41,079 bases of DNA from Globicatella sanguinis NBRC 15551 (GCF_001552295.1 NZ_BCQX01000001.1:1-41079), one strand, 5' to 3'. Positions 8,791 through 18,677 are shown, counted from the first letter of the stretch. Numbers and translations: made by a program. Notes: generated by a model not told the origin, from the sequence alone.

Positions 8791-9708
8791 TTAGTTTTCG
8801 TAAGCCGCTGTTAATTGCGGTACGACTTGTTTCTTACGTGAAACGACACCTGGTAATAATAGTTCATTGTCAATCACTGTAGTACCAAAAGCCGCTTCTA
8901 CTTGTGTGAAGTCTTCACCAGATACTAAACCGAATGAATTGCTTTCTAAAATATCGGTTACGATTAACACGAATAAATCATATCCTGAAGCATCCATTGC
9001 AGTTAATAATTCAGCTTTTTGCGCTTGCATTTCTTCAAAACCAATCGCGTTTACTTGAGCGATGCGCACTTTTTTACCATTCATATCGAATGATTTCGCA
9101 TCTAATGTTAATAATTCATCAATTGTTTTAGTTGATAAATTGGTTCCTGCTTTTAATAATTCTAAACCATATTTTTCTAAATCAACTTCTGCGATTTTCG
9201 CTAATTCTCGCGCTGCAGATTCATCTTGATTCGTGCAAGTGGGTGATTTGAATAATAAAGTATCCGAGATAATAGCCGATAACATTAAACCAGCAATTGA
9301 TTTTGGAATATCGTAATCATGTTCCTTGAACATTTTTAATAAGACAGTGGCGGTACAACCAATGGGTTCTGCACGGTAATATAAAGGTTGCGCTGTTTCA
9401 AAACCAGCAATACGGTGATGATCGATGACATAATCCACGGTCACATCCGCTAAATCATCGACTGATTGTTGGGGTTCATTGTGGTCCACTAAAGCAACAT
9501 GCTCAACTTCGTTGGCAACTGTCGTCACCACGCGTGGTGCTTCGACATTAAAATAATTTAAAGCAAATTCAGTTTCTTCATTTGGGGTTCCTAAAGCAAC
9601 AGGTTCTGCAACATACCCTTGACGCTCTAAAAAGAAGCTCATCGCAATGGCTGAAGCAATCGTATCAGTATCTGGATTTTTGTGTCCGAACACTAAATAT
9701 TTAGACAT
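8791..9708 (-). CDS. ppaC: Manganese-dependent inorganic pyrophosphatase (family II)
   Basis: Hydrolyses cytoplasmic pyrophosphate to phosphate, pulling biosynthetic reactions forward. It has all the family II (DHH) hallmarks: GHKNPDTDT at residues 8-16 (metal ligands His9, Asp13, Asp15), DHN at 75-77, DHH at 96-98, and the C-terminal substrate motif SRKKQ at 290-294. At 305 residues without CBS domains it is the short, unregulated form. The ATG has a strong AGGAGG nine bases upstream. It lies 50 bases after trmD and is closed by a strong terminator, so it may have its own promoter in the short gap. Confidence 0.97.
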   Translation of the reverse strand: MSKYLVFGHKNPDTDTIASAIAMSFFLERQGYVAEPVALGTPNEETEFALNYFNVEAPRVVTTVANEVEHVALVDHNEPQQSVDDLADVTVDYVIDHHRIAGFETAQPLYYRAEPIGCTATVLLKMFKEHDYDIPKSIAGLMLSAIISDTLLFKSPTCTNQDESAARELAKIAEVDLEKYGLELLKAGTNLSTKTIDELLTLDAKSFDMNGKKVRIAQVNAIGFEEMQAQKAELLTAMDASGYDLFVLIVTDILESNSFGLVSGEDFTQVEAAFGTTVIDNELLLPGVVSRKKQVVPQLTAAYEN

Positions 9709-9758
9709 TTATTAATTCCTCCTAAAAAGGTCTTTTCTATATTTTATCACATCTTAAG

Positions 9759-10502
9759 CTATTTTAAAGAAATATTTTCATTTTCTTGTTGAATTTCTGC
9801 TAACCATTCTTGTTCTTGCTCTGTTAATTCAGCCTTTTCAAGTAAATCTGGTCGTCTTTCATAGGTTTTGCGGATAGCTTCTTTGGCTTTCCATTTTTCA
9901 ATCTTTTCATGATGGCCACTTAATAAGACATCCGGTACCACTTTTCCTCTAAATTCTCGTGGCCGCGTATATTGTGGGTGTTCTAATAAATGACGTTGAT
10001 GTGACTCATCTACAATTGAGTGCGCATTTCCTAAAACTTCGGGAATTAACCGGACTGTCGCATCAATCATCACCATTGTCGGCATTTCACCATTCGTTAA
10101 AACATAATCACCGAGTGACACCTCATCGGTTACATAATCACGAATTCGTTCATCGAAACCTTCATAATGACCACAAATAAAGATTAATTGTTCTGCTGTT
10201 GACCATTCTTGAGCCATTTGTTGGGTAAATGGCTTGCCGGTTGGATCAACTAAAATGACTTTCGATTTATCTTTACGTTCAATTGCTTCGAGTGTTTCGA
10301 CAATAGGCTCAACCCGTAATAACATGCCCGCTCCGCCACCATATGGATAATCATCAACATGACCATGTTTATTGACCGCTTTTTGACGAAAATCATGTAA
10401 ATTTAAGGTCATTTTTTCTTTATTTTGTGCTTCCTTCATTAAAGAGGTATTAAGGGGTGCAAACATTTCTGGGAATAAAGTTAACACATCAATTTGCATC
10501 AT
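9759..10502 (-). CDS. trmD: tRNA (guanine-37 N1)-methyltransferase
   Basis: Uses S-adenosylmethionine to methylate G37 next to the anticodon of tRNAs reading CUN, CCN and CGG, which prevents +1 frameshifting. SPOUT-fold motifs are present: LTLFPEMF near the N-terminus, YGGGAGM, the trefoil-knot segment [12 protein letters not shown], and [11 protein letters not shown]. The start is ambiguous (TTG 10505, ATG 10502, ATG 10499). ATG 10502 is chosen because GGAAGG lies eight bases before it. The gene overlaps the 3' end of rimM by 14 bases, so the two are co-translated. RimM and TrmD are the usual pair in bacteria. Confidence 0.97.
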   Translation of the reverse strand: MMQIDVLTLFPEMFAPLNTSLMKEAQNKEKMTLNLHDFRQKAVNKHGHVDDYPYGGGAGMLLRVEPIVETLEAIERKDKSKVILVDPTGKPFTQQMAQEWSTAEQLIFICGHYEGFDERIRDYVTDEVSLGDYVLTNGEMPTMVMIDATVRLIPEVLGNAHSIVDESHQRHLLEHPQYTRPREFRGKVVPDVLLSGHHEKIEKWKAKEAIRKTYERRPDLLEKAELTEQEQEWLAEIQQENENISLK

Positions 10503-11010
10503 CAATCAAACCTTCCATCAATTCGATTATCGCGATGCCGTTGGTTAAATCTACCTCTTTCACGACATCATTAATAAAGGGTAATAACACATCGCGTTTT
10601 TTTGGTTCATGACGTTTAACCACCCAAACATCATTCGAACCTAACGATAGAATTTCCTTAACGGTTCCTAATTCATTACCATCGGTAGTGATAATCTTTA
10701 AGCCAATAATTTGATGATGATAAAATTCATCTTCAGGCAGTGACTGTTGTTGGTCTTTTTCAATCGCTAACCAATAATTTTTATAGTGTTCAATATCATT
10801 AATATTATGGATTCCTTCAAAACTTAAAATATAAGTCCCTTTATGTAAATAGGCATCCGCTACAGTTAATTTTGTTAGTACCTTCTCTCCGTCGATAATC
10901 GCTAATTTTTTACCTGGAGCAAAGCGTTCATCAGGGAAATCCGTATCCGCAATGACTTTAATTTGACCTTTAATACCAAAGGTATTGACAATTCGCCCTA
11001 CTTTATACAT
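10489..11010 (-). CDS. rimM: 16S rRNA processing protein RimM
   Basis: A ribosome maturation factor that binds S19 and assists assembly of the 30S head. The 173-residue protein has an N-terminal RimM beta-barrel ([16 protein letters not shown]) and a C-terminal PRC-barrel ([11 protein letters not shown], then NDVWVVKR and LLPFINDVV), the normal order. Its ATG overlaps the stop of the upstream MFS gene by one base (TAATG), with GGAAGG just ahead, so translation is probably coupled. rpsP, the usual upstream neighbour, is absent here. Confidence 0.95.
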   Translation of the reverse strand: MYKVGRIVNTFGIKGQIKVIADTDFPDERFAPGKKLAIIDGEKVLTKLTVADAYLHKGTYILSFEGIHNINDIEHYKNYWLAIEKDQQQSLPEDEFYHHQIIGLKIITTDGNELGTVKEILSLGSNDVWVVKRHEPKKRDVLLPFINDVVKEVDLTNGIAIIELMEGLIDDAN

Positions 11011-12185
11011 TATCCTTCCTCCTCAATCGGACCATTTTGGGTAAAACGTTCTGACATATATAACATTAAAATGGTTAATAATGCTAAATAAATCGGTAAA
11101 ATTCCCATGCCTGTTACTTTCGTAATCCAACCAAAGATAGGTGGCATCGCCATTGCGCCCACATAGGCACTGGCCATTTGCACCCCAATAATGCCTTGTG
11201 ATTTATCTTTTCCAAAATAACGTGGCGACATATGAATAATACTTGGATAAATAGGTGCACACCCTAATCCAATAATAATTAAACTAATTAGCGCAATCAC
11301 TGGAATTTTGATTGGCAATAATAATAAAATTATGCCCGTTGCTAGGACACCTATCCCGATGCGAATCATTTGCTCGTCATTAAATTTAAAGGTTAAGAAG
11401 CCACTTAAAGCACGTCCTACCGTGATACCAATATAAAATAAAGCAGCATAACCGGCGGCAGTCTCAGGTTCAATACCTTTTACTAATACAAAATAACTAC
11501 TTGTCCAAAGTCCTGCAGTCGATTCAATCGCGCAGTAACAAAAGAAGGCAATCATAATTTCTTTAGCACCTTTTAATGATAAAATTTCTGGAATGCTTAA
11601 TGGTTTGCCTTCAGCACGTTTGCCATTGCTTTTGGCTTCATGTGTTTGCCATAAAGGTAAGCTAATAAATAGACTCGTTGTTAAAACAATTTGAATGATC
11701 GCAATATATAAATAACCACTTTGCCAACCCGAACCATTCGTCAAGGCATAGGACATAATATAAGGCCCAATCGCTGCTCCTACACCCCACATACAATGTA
11801 ACCAGCTCATATGGTGACTCTTATAATGTAAAGCGACATAATTATTTAATGAAGCATCGACACTGCCGGCACCTAGACCATAAGGAATCGCCCATAAACA
11901 TAACATCCAAAATTGATTACTAATTGAGAAACCAAATAAAGCAACGGCCGTTAATAGCACACTAAATGCAGTTACTTTACCAGGACCAAATGTCTTCGTT
12001 AAGCGATCACTTTGCAAACTGGAAATGATTGTTCCAAAAGAAATAATTAACGAAATAACGCCGGCATAAGAAACATCAACCGCTAAAGTTTGATGCATTA
12101 CGGGCCATGCTGAACCTAATAAGGCATCCGGTAAGCCAAGACTGATAAATGATAAATAAATCATGACTAATAATAAATGTATCAT
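11010..12185 (-). CDS. MFS transporter, FucP/BSC6-like
   Basis: A 391-residue integral membrane protein with about twelve hydrophobic segments, belonging to the major facilitator superfamily. The N-terminal FISLGLPDALLGSAWP and the loop-2/3 segment QSDRLTKTFGPGKV are characteristic of the branch that includes sugar permeases such as FucP and yeast BSC6-like proteins. The open frame extends 17 codons further upstream, but ATG 12185 follows GGAGAGG and starts directly in the first membrane helix, so it is preferred. The gene overlaps rimM by one base and appears to head the rimM-trmD operon, an odd partner for an RNA-maturation pair. Substrate unknown; sugar or drug transport are both possible. 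Confidence 0.85.
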   Translation of the reverse strand: MIHLLLVMIYLSFISLGLPDALLGSAWPVMHQTLAVDVSYAGVISLIISFGTIISSLQSDRLTKTFGPGKVTAFSVLLTAVALFGFSISNQFWMLCLWAIPYGLGAGSVDASLNNYVALHYKSHHMSWLHCMWGVGAAIGPYIMSYALTNGSGWQSGYLYIAIIQIVLTTSLFISLPLWQTHEAKSNGKRAEGKPLSIPEILSLKGAKEIMIAFFCYCAIESTAGLWTSSYFVLVKGIEPETAAGYAALFYIGITVGRALSGFLTFKFNDEQMIRIGIGVLATGIILLLLPIKIPVIALISLIIIGLGCAPIYPSIIHMSPRYFGKDKSQGIIGVQMASAYVGAMAMPPIFGWITKVTGMGILPIYLALLTILMLYMSERFTQNGPIEEEG

Positions 12186-12336
12186 GCAACCTCTCCAATC
12201 TAAAATAATAACCTTCACTATTATACGACAGTTCAAGTAAATTCGCTATCGAAACCGTTTATTAATCGCGATAACTTTCACTTTAGTGGATAATCATGTA
12301 AAATGTATTTATATCTCTTTTTAGGAGGAACCAAGT

Positions 12337-14040
12337 ATGACGTTTGATGGCTTTTTTACACGTGCCTTAGTCAAGGAATTAGCGGATCATCTAATTGGTG
12401 GCCGTATTTCCAAAGTGTATCAACCTTTCGAGCAAGAATTACAATTGGTGATTCGTAATCATCGTACCAATTATCGTTTAAACAGCTCGATTCATCCCAC
12501 TTATTACCATTTAGGTTTAACAGATGAGCGTCCAAGTAATCCCACTCATGCACCAATGTTTTGTATGTTGATGCGTAAACATTTAGAAAATGCCATTGTA
12601 TTAGACATCCGGCAAATTGACAATGACCGTATCGTACAATTTATTGTGAGTGGCTTAGACGAATTAGGTGACCAACAGAATTACCATCTTTATTTTGAAT
12701 TGATGGGTCGCCACAGTAATATCCTATTAGTGAATCCGGCTAAAAATACGATTATTGACTGTATTAAACATGTCTCTCCTAGTCTCAATAGCTATCGCGG
12801 ATTACAACCAGGGGCTGAATATGTTCAACCACCCAAAAATCCACAACAAACGAATGTCTTTGCTTTACCAGACTTAGAAAGTTGGGCGAATGAACATTAT
12901 CAGCTATTAGCAGATGGTCTGGCATCTCGAATTATTGAAGGATTAGGAAAAATTGGTGCCAATGAAATCGAATATTTAATGAATCAAGAAAAAATGACAG
13001 CCGGTGAAGCTATCAATCAATTGATGGCCGCCACCACTACTGCACAACCCACGATTTTCAAGCAAAAAAATGCCAAATTATCCTTTTATTATTATCCTGT
13101 TAAGCATTTTGAAGCTGAACAAATTCACTACCCTTCACTTTCAACTTTATTAACAGCCTTTTTCCAACAAAAAATTCATTTAGATCGTATTCGTCAATTA
13201 TCAGGCGATTTAATTCAAAAAATTGAACATGTGATTGAACGCAATCAAATTAAAATAGCAAAATTAGCAGAAGATCGCAAAGTAGCCCAGGCTTCAGATA
13301 CCTATCGGACAAAAGGTGAACTCTTAAAAGCCTATGCTTACCAAATTGAAAAAGGTCAAACAGAAGTGACATTGGATAATTATTATGACAATAATCAACC
13401 TTTATTAGTTGAACTTGACCCACGTTTATCAGCGATTGATAATAGCCAAAAATATTTTAAAAAGTATACTAAATACCGTGATTCATTAAAATATATTGAC
13501 CACCAAACCCAATTGGCTGAAGCAGAAAATGAGTATTTAGAAACAGTACTTGTCCAAATTCAACAAGCTGATTTGGAAGACATTGAAGATATTAAAGAAG
13601 AATTAACGAGCGAAGGTTATGTTGCACAACGTAAACAAAATATTAAAAAACGTTCAAAATCAACGTCAAAACCAAGACGCTATCGCAGTGATGATGGGGT
13701 CATGATTTATGTTGGACGCAATAATCATCAAAATGACGAACTCAGTCTTAAAAAAGCCAGTAAAAATCACTGGTGGCTCCATGCCAAAAATATCCCTGGT
13801 TCTCATGTGATCATTGAAAGTGACCAACCAAGTGATGAAACCATTACGCTAGCGGGAGAACTCGCTGCTTATTATTCTAAGTTCAGTGATTCATCCTCCG
13901 TTCCAGTAGACTTATTACAAGTCAAACATTTACGTAAACCCAATGGTGCTAAACCTGGCTATGTGATTTATGAAGGTCAACGCACTATTTATGTGACACC
14001 TGATGAACAGAAATTACGTACCTATCAAATTGACAATTAA
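12337..14040 (+). CDS. rqcH: Rqc2 homologue RqcH (NFACT family, 'fibronectin-binding protein A')
   Basis: A ribosome-associated quality-control factor that binds stalled 50S subunits carrying peptidyl-tRNA and directs addition of C-terminal alanine tails, marking the nascent chain for degradation. It has the full NFACT architecture in 567 residues: an NFACT-N domain starting MTFDGFFTRALVKEL, a helix-hairpin-helix and long coiled-coil middle (roughly residues 280-430), and the NFACT-R domain (DDGVMIYVGRNN, then NHWWLHAKNIPGSHV). Asp97 and Arg98, the residues needed for tailing in Bacillus RqcH, are both present. Homologues are often labelled fibronectin-binding proteins. RBS TTTAGGAGG precedes the ATG. 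It is monocistronic, with a shared terminator downstream. Confidence 0.95.
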   Translation: MTFDGFFTRALVKELADHLIGGRISKVYQPFEQELQLVIRNHRTNYRLNSSIHPTYYHLGLTDERPSNPTHAPMFCMLMRKHLENAIVLDIRQIDNDRIVQFIVSGLDELGDQQNYHLYFELMGRHSNILLVNPAKNTIIDCIKHVSPSLNSYRGLQPGAEYVQPPKNPQQTNVFALPDLESWANEHYQLLADGLASRIIEGLGKIGANEIEYLMNQEKMTAGEAINQLMAATTTAQPTIFKQKNAKLSFYYYPVKHFEAEQIHYPSLSTLLTAFFQQKIHLDRIRQLSGDLIQKIEHVIERNQIKIAKLAEDRKVAQASDTYRTKGELLKAYAYQIEKGQTEVTLDNYYDNNQPLLVELDPRLSAIDNSQKYFKKYTKYRDSLKYIDHQTQLAEAENEYLETVLVQIQQADLEDIEDIKEELTSEGYVAQRKQNIKKRSKSTSKPRRYRSDDGVMIYVGRNNHQNDELSLKKASKNHWWLHAKNIPGSHVIIESDQPSDETITLAGELAAYYSKFSDSSSVPVDLLQVKHLRKPNGAKPGYVIYEGQRTIYVTPDEQKLRTYQIDN

Positions 14041-14130
14041 CTCAATTGGCTATTTGAGTGGAGCCTTTAAAGTATTGAGCAGTCCATTTGGTGACTAACA
14101 AAAGCCTTTATCTATCAATATAATAAAAAA

Positions 14131-14199
14131 AACTGAAGTTACAAGATGAGTTGAGTGTCGAGTAGACCTCACAACCACATCATAACTTCAGTTTCTTTT

Positions 14200-14200
<1 letters not shown>
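14131..14200. terminator. Bidirectional terminator between rqcH and pyrR
   Basis: AAACTGAAGTTA pairs with TAACTTCAGTTT across a long loop and is flanked by an A-run on the left and CTTTTTTATTTT on the right. It can therefore end transcription of rqcH (plus) and pyrR (minus), which converge here. Confidence 0.8.
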
Positions 14201-14817
<617 letters not shown>

Positions 14818-14834
14818 CTAATATTTGCTATACA

Positions 14835-15230
14835 TTATTTTCTTGATTTCACTTTTCCACCCCAAGTAGAAAAGCCATTTTTCAAGATAAAGACATTATC
14901 ATGACCGTTTTTCTTTAAAATACGGGCACAACGTGGTGCTAAATTACCATCTTCGTCATATAAATATGCGGGTTTGTCACGGCGTACTTCGGCTTGACGT
15001 TGTTTAAACTGTGACATTGGAATATTGCGTGCTCCTAAAATATGACGCGCCTCGAATTCCGGTATTTCACGTACATCCACAATTTGTGCTCCAGCACGTA
15101 ATGTTTCTAATTCCGTCGCTTCAATCATTTGAGCGGAATTACGTGCAATCCACCATAAATAAAGTAAGTAGCCACCATAAATGACTAAACCTAAAACAAT
15201 TAAAGCTAAAATAAATTTCAAAATTTCCAT
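14835..15230 (-). CDS. Membrane-anchored rhodanese-like protein, catalytic Cys absent
   Basis: A 131-residue protein with one N-terminal transmembrane helix (residues about 4-28) and a cytoplasmic rhodanese-fold domain (QIVDVREIPEFEARHILGARNIP, quoted only as far as needed, then FILKNGFSTWGG at the end). The active-site loop that normally reads C-x-x-G-x-R is YDEDGNLAPR: Asp replaces the sulfur-carrying cysteine, so sulfurtransferase activity is unlikely and a binding or scaffold role more plausible. It is the last gene of the fau-gluP-glk operon, eight bases after glk, the position held by YqhL-type proteins in many Firmicutes. Exact function unknown. Confidence 0.85.
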   Translation of the reverse strand: MEILKFILALIVLGLVIYGGYLLYLWWIARNSAQMIEATELETLRAGAQIVDVREIPEFEARHILGARNIPMSQFKQRQAEVRRDKPAYLYDEDGNLAPRCARILKKNGHDNVFILKNGFSTWGGKVKSRK

Positions 15231-15238
15231 TAAATTAA

Positions 15239-16213
15239 TTACTCTCCTAACTCATCAACTGGTACTAATCGAGCAGCCCCGATAACACCAGCATCATTAC
15301 CAATTGTTGCTAAACGGATTTTTGTGACATCACGTACTTGTGGGAATGAATATTGACGGTGATATTTTTCAACGTGCTCTTTTAAATAATTACCAGCCGC
15401 TGAAACGCCGCCCCCTAAAACAATCGTACTTGGATTTAAAATATTCGCAATATGGGAAGTCGCGATGCCTAAATAATGAGAAAACATATCAACTACATGT
15501 TCACTAAATGTATCGCTATCTTTTGCTGCATCAAAAATATCACGAGCGGTTACTTGATCGCCACTATCAATACGTGCTTTAATCGTTGAATCACCTGCAA
15601 ATTCATTTGAATAATGACGTGCAAGATTAACAATTCCTGTTGCTGAGGCAACTGTTTCTAGACAGCCTTTATTACCACAAGTACATTCAAAACCATTTTC
15701 TGTATCAACAAAAATATGTCCCACTTCGCCCGCTGTACCACCGACACCATGTAATAATTTATTATCTAAAACAATTCCGCCACCAACACCAGTACCTAAA
15801 GTGAACATCACGACATTAGGTTCACCATTACCGGCACCTTTCCATTGTTCACCTAAAGCAGCCACATTCGCATCATTATCAATATAAAAAGGTAAATTAA
15901 AAGCTTCGGCAAATTGCTTTCCAACTTCTTGTAATTCACTCCAGTTTAAATTGTAAGCACCAATAACTGTTTTGTTTTCAGCATCTACTTTCCCTGGCGT
16001 TCCCATCCCAATACCATAAAAACTCTCTTCTGTTAAATTTAATAATGATAATTGCTCTTTAATCGAATCGATAATATCCGGGACAATATGTACGCCATCA
16101 TTTAAGATGTTGGTTTGAACACTCCATTTTTTTTGAATTTCACCAGCGGGTGTTAAAATTGCTAATTTTGCTGAAGTACCACCTAAGTCAATCCCAATAA
16201 TTTTTTTCTCCAT
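15239..16213 (-). CDS. glk: Glucokinase, ROK family
   Basis: Phosphorylates intracellular glucose with ATP to glucose-6-phosphate, feeding glycolysis with glucose released from disaccharides. The 324-residue protein has the ROK phosphate motif IGIDLGGTS (residues 6-14), the catalytic-base segment IDNDANVAALGE (Asp114), and the zinc motif with His166, Cys177, Cys179 and Cys184 (CTCGNKGCLE). The open frame extends 12 codons further into the rhomboid gene, but ATG 16213 follows AAAGGAG and begins with the canonical MEKKIIGIDLGG. The rhomboid-glucokinase pairing is typical of Bacillus yqgP-glcK; the small yqgQ gene usually between them is missing. Confidence 0.95.
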   Translation of the reverse strand: MEKKIIGIDLGGTSAKLAILTPAGEIQKKWSVQTNILNDGVHIVPDIIDSIKEQLSLLNLTEESFYGIGMGTPGKVDAENKTVIGAYNLNWSELQEVGKQFAEAFNLPFYIDNDANVAALGEQWKGAGNGEPNVVMFTLGTGVGGGIVLDNKLLHGVGGTAGEVGHIFVDTENGFECTCGNKGCLETVASATGIVNLARHYSNEFAGDSTIKARIDSGDQVTARDIFDAAKDSDTFSEHVVDMFSHYLGIATSHIANILNPSTIVLGGGVSAAGNYLKEHVEKYHRQYSFPQVRDVTKIRLATIGNDAGVIGAARLVPVDELGE

Positions 16214-16226
16214 TTTTCCTACTCCT

Positions 16227-16922
16227 TTAAATTTCTCTTTGTATCCCAATAAAAATAAATAAAATCAATAATAAAACGATGCTAATGGATAATAATAAAC
16301 GTTGTTTCTTCGTTAATGGATGATATTGCTTGATACCAATGGCTGCGGTCATCAAAGCTCCCATTAAAGCGCCGCCCATATGACCCCAATTGTCGATCGT
16401 ACCTGAAAATAGATTCATCAAGACATTAATAACAAATAATGTCAGAAACGTTTGACCACGCTGTCTTAAATAATTTGATTGTGGATATAGACGACCTAAT
16501 ACAATATAAGCCGCAAATAAACCAAAAATACCGGTACTAGCTCCTGCAGAAAGAGAACCCGCACTCGCCAAGCCGAAAGAAACAACATTTCCACCTAGAA
16601 CACTAATTAAATAAACCAGTAAATAACGTCCATGACCTAATATTTTTTCAAGTTCAATCCCCACAAAATAAAGGGAAACCATATTCATCAAGATATGTTC
16701 GAATCCAATATGAATAAAACCGGCAGTCAATAAGCGCCACCATTCATTAAAATGAACAATGAAAGGTCTAAAATTTGCACCTGCATTTACTAATGCTTCG
16801 CTCGATTGTGTAGTACCAAAAACGAATAACATCCATATAAAAACAGCAATATTAAGTGTTAATAAAATATACGTTACAAATGGCGCCTGACGCCACCATT
16901 CAGGATTTTTAATTTTTTCCAT
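16227..16922 (-). CDS. gluP: Rhomboid family intramembrane serine protease
   Basis: Cleaves transmembrane substrates within the membrane. The 231-residue polytopic protein carries the rhomboid signature: HxxxN (His76, Asn80) in the second helix, the nucleophile motif GAST at 127-130 (Ser129), and the general-base His181 in NWGHMGG. It matches the catalytic core of Bacillus GluP/YqgP but lacks that protein's long N-terminal globular domain and C-terminal TPR region. The ATG follows AGAGAGGAG. It sits 12 bases after the cyclo-ligase gene and 13 before glk, so it is in the same operon. Confidence 0.92.
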   Translation of the reverse strand: MEKIKNPEWWRQAPFVTYILLTLNIAVFIWMLFVFGTTQSSEALVNAGANFRPFIVHFNEWWRLLTAGFIHIGFEHILMNMVSLYFVGIELEKILGHGRYLLVYLISVLGGNVVSFGLASAGSLSAGASTGIFGLFAAYIVLGRLYPQSNYLRQRGQTFLTLFVINVLMNLFSGTIDNWGHMGGALMGALMTAAIGIKQYHPLTKKQRLLLSISIVLLLILFIFIGIQREI

Positions 16923-16934
16923 TATTGCTCCTCT

Positions 16935-17486
16935 CTATCTCGCAATGATGAGCTTTTTAACAGGTTGATCAAATGATTCGACAGGCAATAAATCATTGTC
17001 GACCATTTGAATCGGAAAAACGAGCGAAACCGTATTGGTGGTAGGTAATTTTGCTAGTAGACGATCATAATAACCGCCACCAAAGCCGACCCGATACCCC
17101 TCACTCGAAAAAGATAAGCCTGGAACAATGATTAAATCTAATTGCTCAGGTTCTAGTCGTTGGTGAGTCTTCGGTTGCACCACTTTGCGATAAACTGTTT
17201 TAAGTGTGTCCCCCATTTTATAAGGAGCAAACTCTAATTGATAATTGGGAGCTAAACAAGGTAAATACACTTCATAACCTTGTGCTTCTAATTCTTCTAA
17301 TATGGGCAAAACATTTACTTCAGGATGAAAGCTATAAAACAAAGCTAATTTTTGAACTTTGATTGTTTGTAAATACCCAAAAAATTGTTGCTTCAAATCA
17401 CTTTCCCATTGGCGTCGTTGCCCACTATCCAACTCTTGAAGTTTATTGATACTTTCTAATCGAAGGGTTTGCTTATCTTTTTTCAT
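16935..17486 (-). CDS. 5-formyltetrahydrofolate cyclo-ligase
   Basis: Converts 5-formyl-THF to 5,10-methenyl-THF with ATP, returning stored folate to one-carbon metabolism (also called MTHFS, Fau or YqgN). In its 183 residues it shows the N-terminal basic helix, the FYSFHPEVNVLPIL segment, PGLSFSSEGYRVGFGGGYYDR near residues 125-148 (abbreviated motif GFGGGYYDR) that binds phosphate, and a KLI C-terminal strand. SD GGGAGG precedes the ATG. It is the promoter-proximal gene of the operon running to the rhodanese-like gene. Confidence 0.95.
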   Translation of the reverse strand: MKKDKQTLRLESINKLQELDSGQRRQWESDLKQQFFGYLQTIKVQKLALFYSFHPEVNVLPILEELEAQGYEVYLPCLAPNYQLEFAPYKMGDTLKTVYRKVVQPKTHQRLEPEQLDLIIVPGLSFSSEGYRVGFGGGYYDRLLAKLPTTNTVSLVFPIQMVDNDLLPVESFDQPVKKLIIAR

Positions 17487-17761
17487 AATACCTCCCTCTA
17501 AGATTACTAATATATTTTAACACATTTTAATGAAAAATGGGAGCGTTCTTTCAAGGAATCATAACGTTATCAAAATCATGTTTAGAGTGGACAAAATAGC
17601 ATTAGATAAAGTTAAGCTTATCGTTTATAAATTTGATTAGAAATTAAGAACGGTGAATATTTTTGTTTAAATTTAGGTGAGACCATCGGGCTCAGAGCGT
17701 AATTCAATTCTAATAGAGTAACCCCGAGACGAATGGCATTTAGGTGAATATCTTATTGTAA
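17487..17761. other. Intergenic stretch, no gene
   Basis: No convincing coding frame. It contains the promoter region of the cyclo-ligase operon. CATCGGGCTCAG near 17687 and CCCCGAGACGAATGG near 17722 can pair loosely, and ATTTAGGTGA occurs twice (about 17666 and 17741). I cannot assign a function to these. Confidence 0.4.
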
Positions 17762-17805
17762 ATGAAAAATACCCGATTGACTGTCAATACAATCAACCGA
17801 GTATT
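17762..17805 (-). terminator. rplS terminator
   Basis: Minus-strand AATACTCGGTTGA pairs with TCAATCGGGTATT over 13 positions (two G-U wobbles), followed by TTTTTCA. It starts 12 bases after the rplS stop codon. Confidence 0.88.
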
Positions 17806-17816
17806 CAAATCTTGGA

Positions 17817-18164
17817 TTATCTAGTTCGTTCTTTAATTCTAGCTGCTTTACCAGACAATGCACGAATGTAGTATAATTTCGCACGACGTACGCGACCTTT
17901 ACGAACAACTTCAATTTTCGCTACACGTGGCGTATGTAATGGGAATGTACGTTCTACACCTACACCATTTGAAATTTTACGAACTGTAAAAGATTCGCTA
18001 ATTCCAGTACCACGACGTTTAATAACTAAACCTTCGAAAATTTGCACACGTTCACGTTCGCCTTCGACGATTAATGCGTGTACACGAACTGTATCACCTG
18101 CACGAAATTCAGGGATATCGTTACGTAATTGAGCTGCAGTAATTTTTTCAATTAATTTACTCAT
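17817..18164 (-). CDS. rplS: 50S ribosomal protein L19
   Basis: A large-subunit protein at the 30S-50S interface, 115 residues. It is recognised by [32 protein letters not shown] and [15 protein letters not shown], with the basic C-terminal tail [17 protein letters not shown]. The open frame extends nine codons upstream, but MSKLIEK at ATG 18164 with AAGAGGAG ahead is the conserved start. In many bacteria rplS ends the rpsP-rimM-trmD operon. Here it is monocistronic, about 7 kb from rimM-trmD, with a strong promoter, a structured leader and a strong terminator. Confidence 0.98.
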   Translation of the reverse strand: MSKLIEKITAAQLRNDIPEFRAGDTVRVHALIVEGERERVQIFEGLVIKRRGTGISESFTVRKISNGVGVERTFPLHTPRVAKIEVVRKGRVRRAKLYYIRALSGKAARIKERTR

Positions 18165-18250
18165 GTTTTTTTCTCCTCTTCTAACAAACACTCATAGATA
18201 GCAGAATTGTCTATCCAGCGGAATATCGTGATTTGGGGTCCGCAGACCAC
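18165..18250 (-). ncRNA. Structured rplS leader, probable L19 autoregulatory leader
   Basis: The ~85-base leader folds as GTCT-GCGG ... CCGC-(5 bases)-AGAC (18247-18208 region), followed by GATAG/CTATC (18215-18197) just upstream of the RBS. Firmicutes have a described L19 leader family upstream of rplS that mediates feedback by L19. Position and two consecutive stems agree with that, but the match to the family's covariance model was not tested. Confidence 0.55.
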
Positions 18251-18257
18251 TCTTACT

Positions 18258-18285
18258 ATTATACAATAAAAGATACGGTTGTAAA
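18258..18285 (-). promoter_or_regulatory. rplS promoter
   Basis: TTTACA and TATAAT on the minus strand with a 16-base spacer, close to the sigma-A consensus. Transcription would begin near 18251, giving the structured leader described above. Confidence 0.8.
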
Positions 18286-18370
18286 GAGCTTTTGTAAATA
18301 TTTTTTTAATCCACTAGAAATTCATAGCTTCGAAAGTTATATGACCTATTAAATGGTGTAGACTCTCCTT

Positions 18371-18559
18371 TTGAGATGGAAACTAATAAAATTTGATGAA
18401 ATAAACAACATTGAAATCATCCATCAAGTGAATAGCTCAATCAAAATAAAGATCTATGCTCATGGAGACACTTATTCTCAAATCTATCAAAAATCTGATG
18501 AAAAGGATCTTCTAAAGTTAGTGCCACGGTATCTAGCCATAAAAAACATTAGAGTATGA
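18371..18559 (+). CDS. Small hypothetical ORF, possibly a gene remnant
   Basis: A 62-codon frame beginning at TTG with no recognisable ribosome binding site (the preceding bases are CTCTCC). The peptide alternates hydrophobic and polar residues (KFDEINNIEIIHQ, IKIKIYAHGDTYSQI), resembling beta-strands of a small PH-like domain, and ends in a helix-like segment. It could be a real short protein, the surviving end of a larger decayed gene, or chance. Nothing in its neighbours (rplS, murG) suggests a role. Confidence 0.25.
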   Translation: MRWKLIKFDEINNIEIIHQVNSSIKIKIYAHGDTYSQIYQKSDEKDLLKLVPRYLAIKNIRV

Positions 18560-18677
18560 GTTCATCCATCATCAAGCATCAAAAATAGTGCAACTAATCT
18601 ATTTTTATAGCGTGTGATGTGTTATCTATCCTATTAACTTTTTCGCTATTCTTCTTCCTCCTAGCATAACGATTAAC

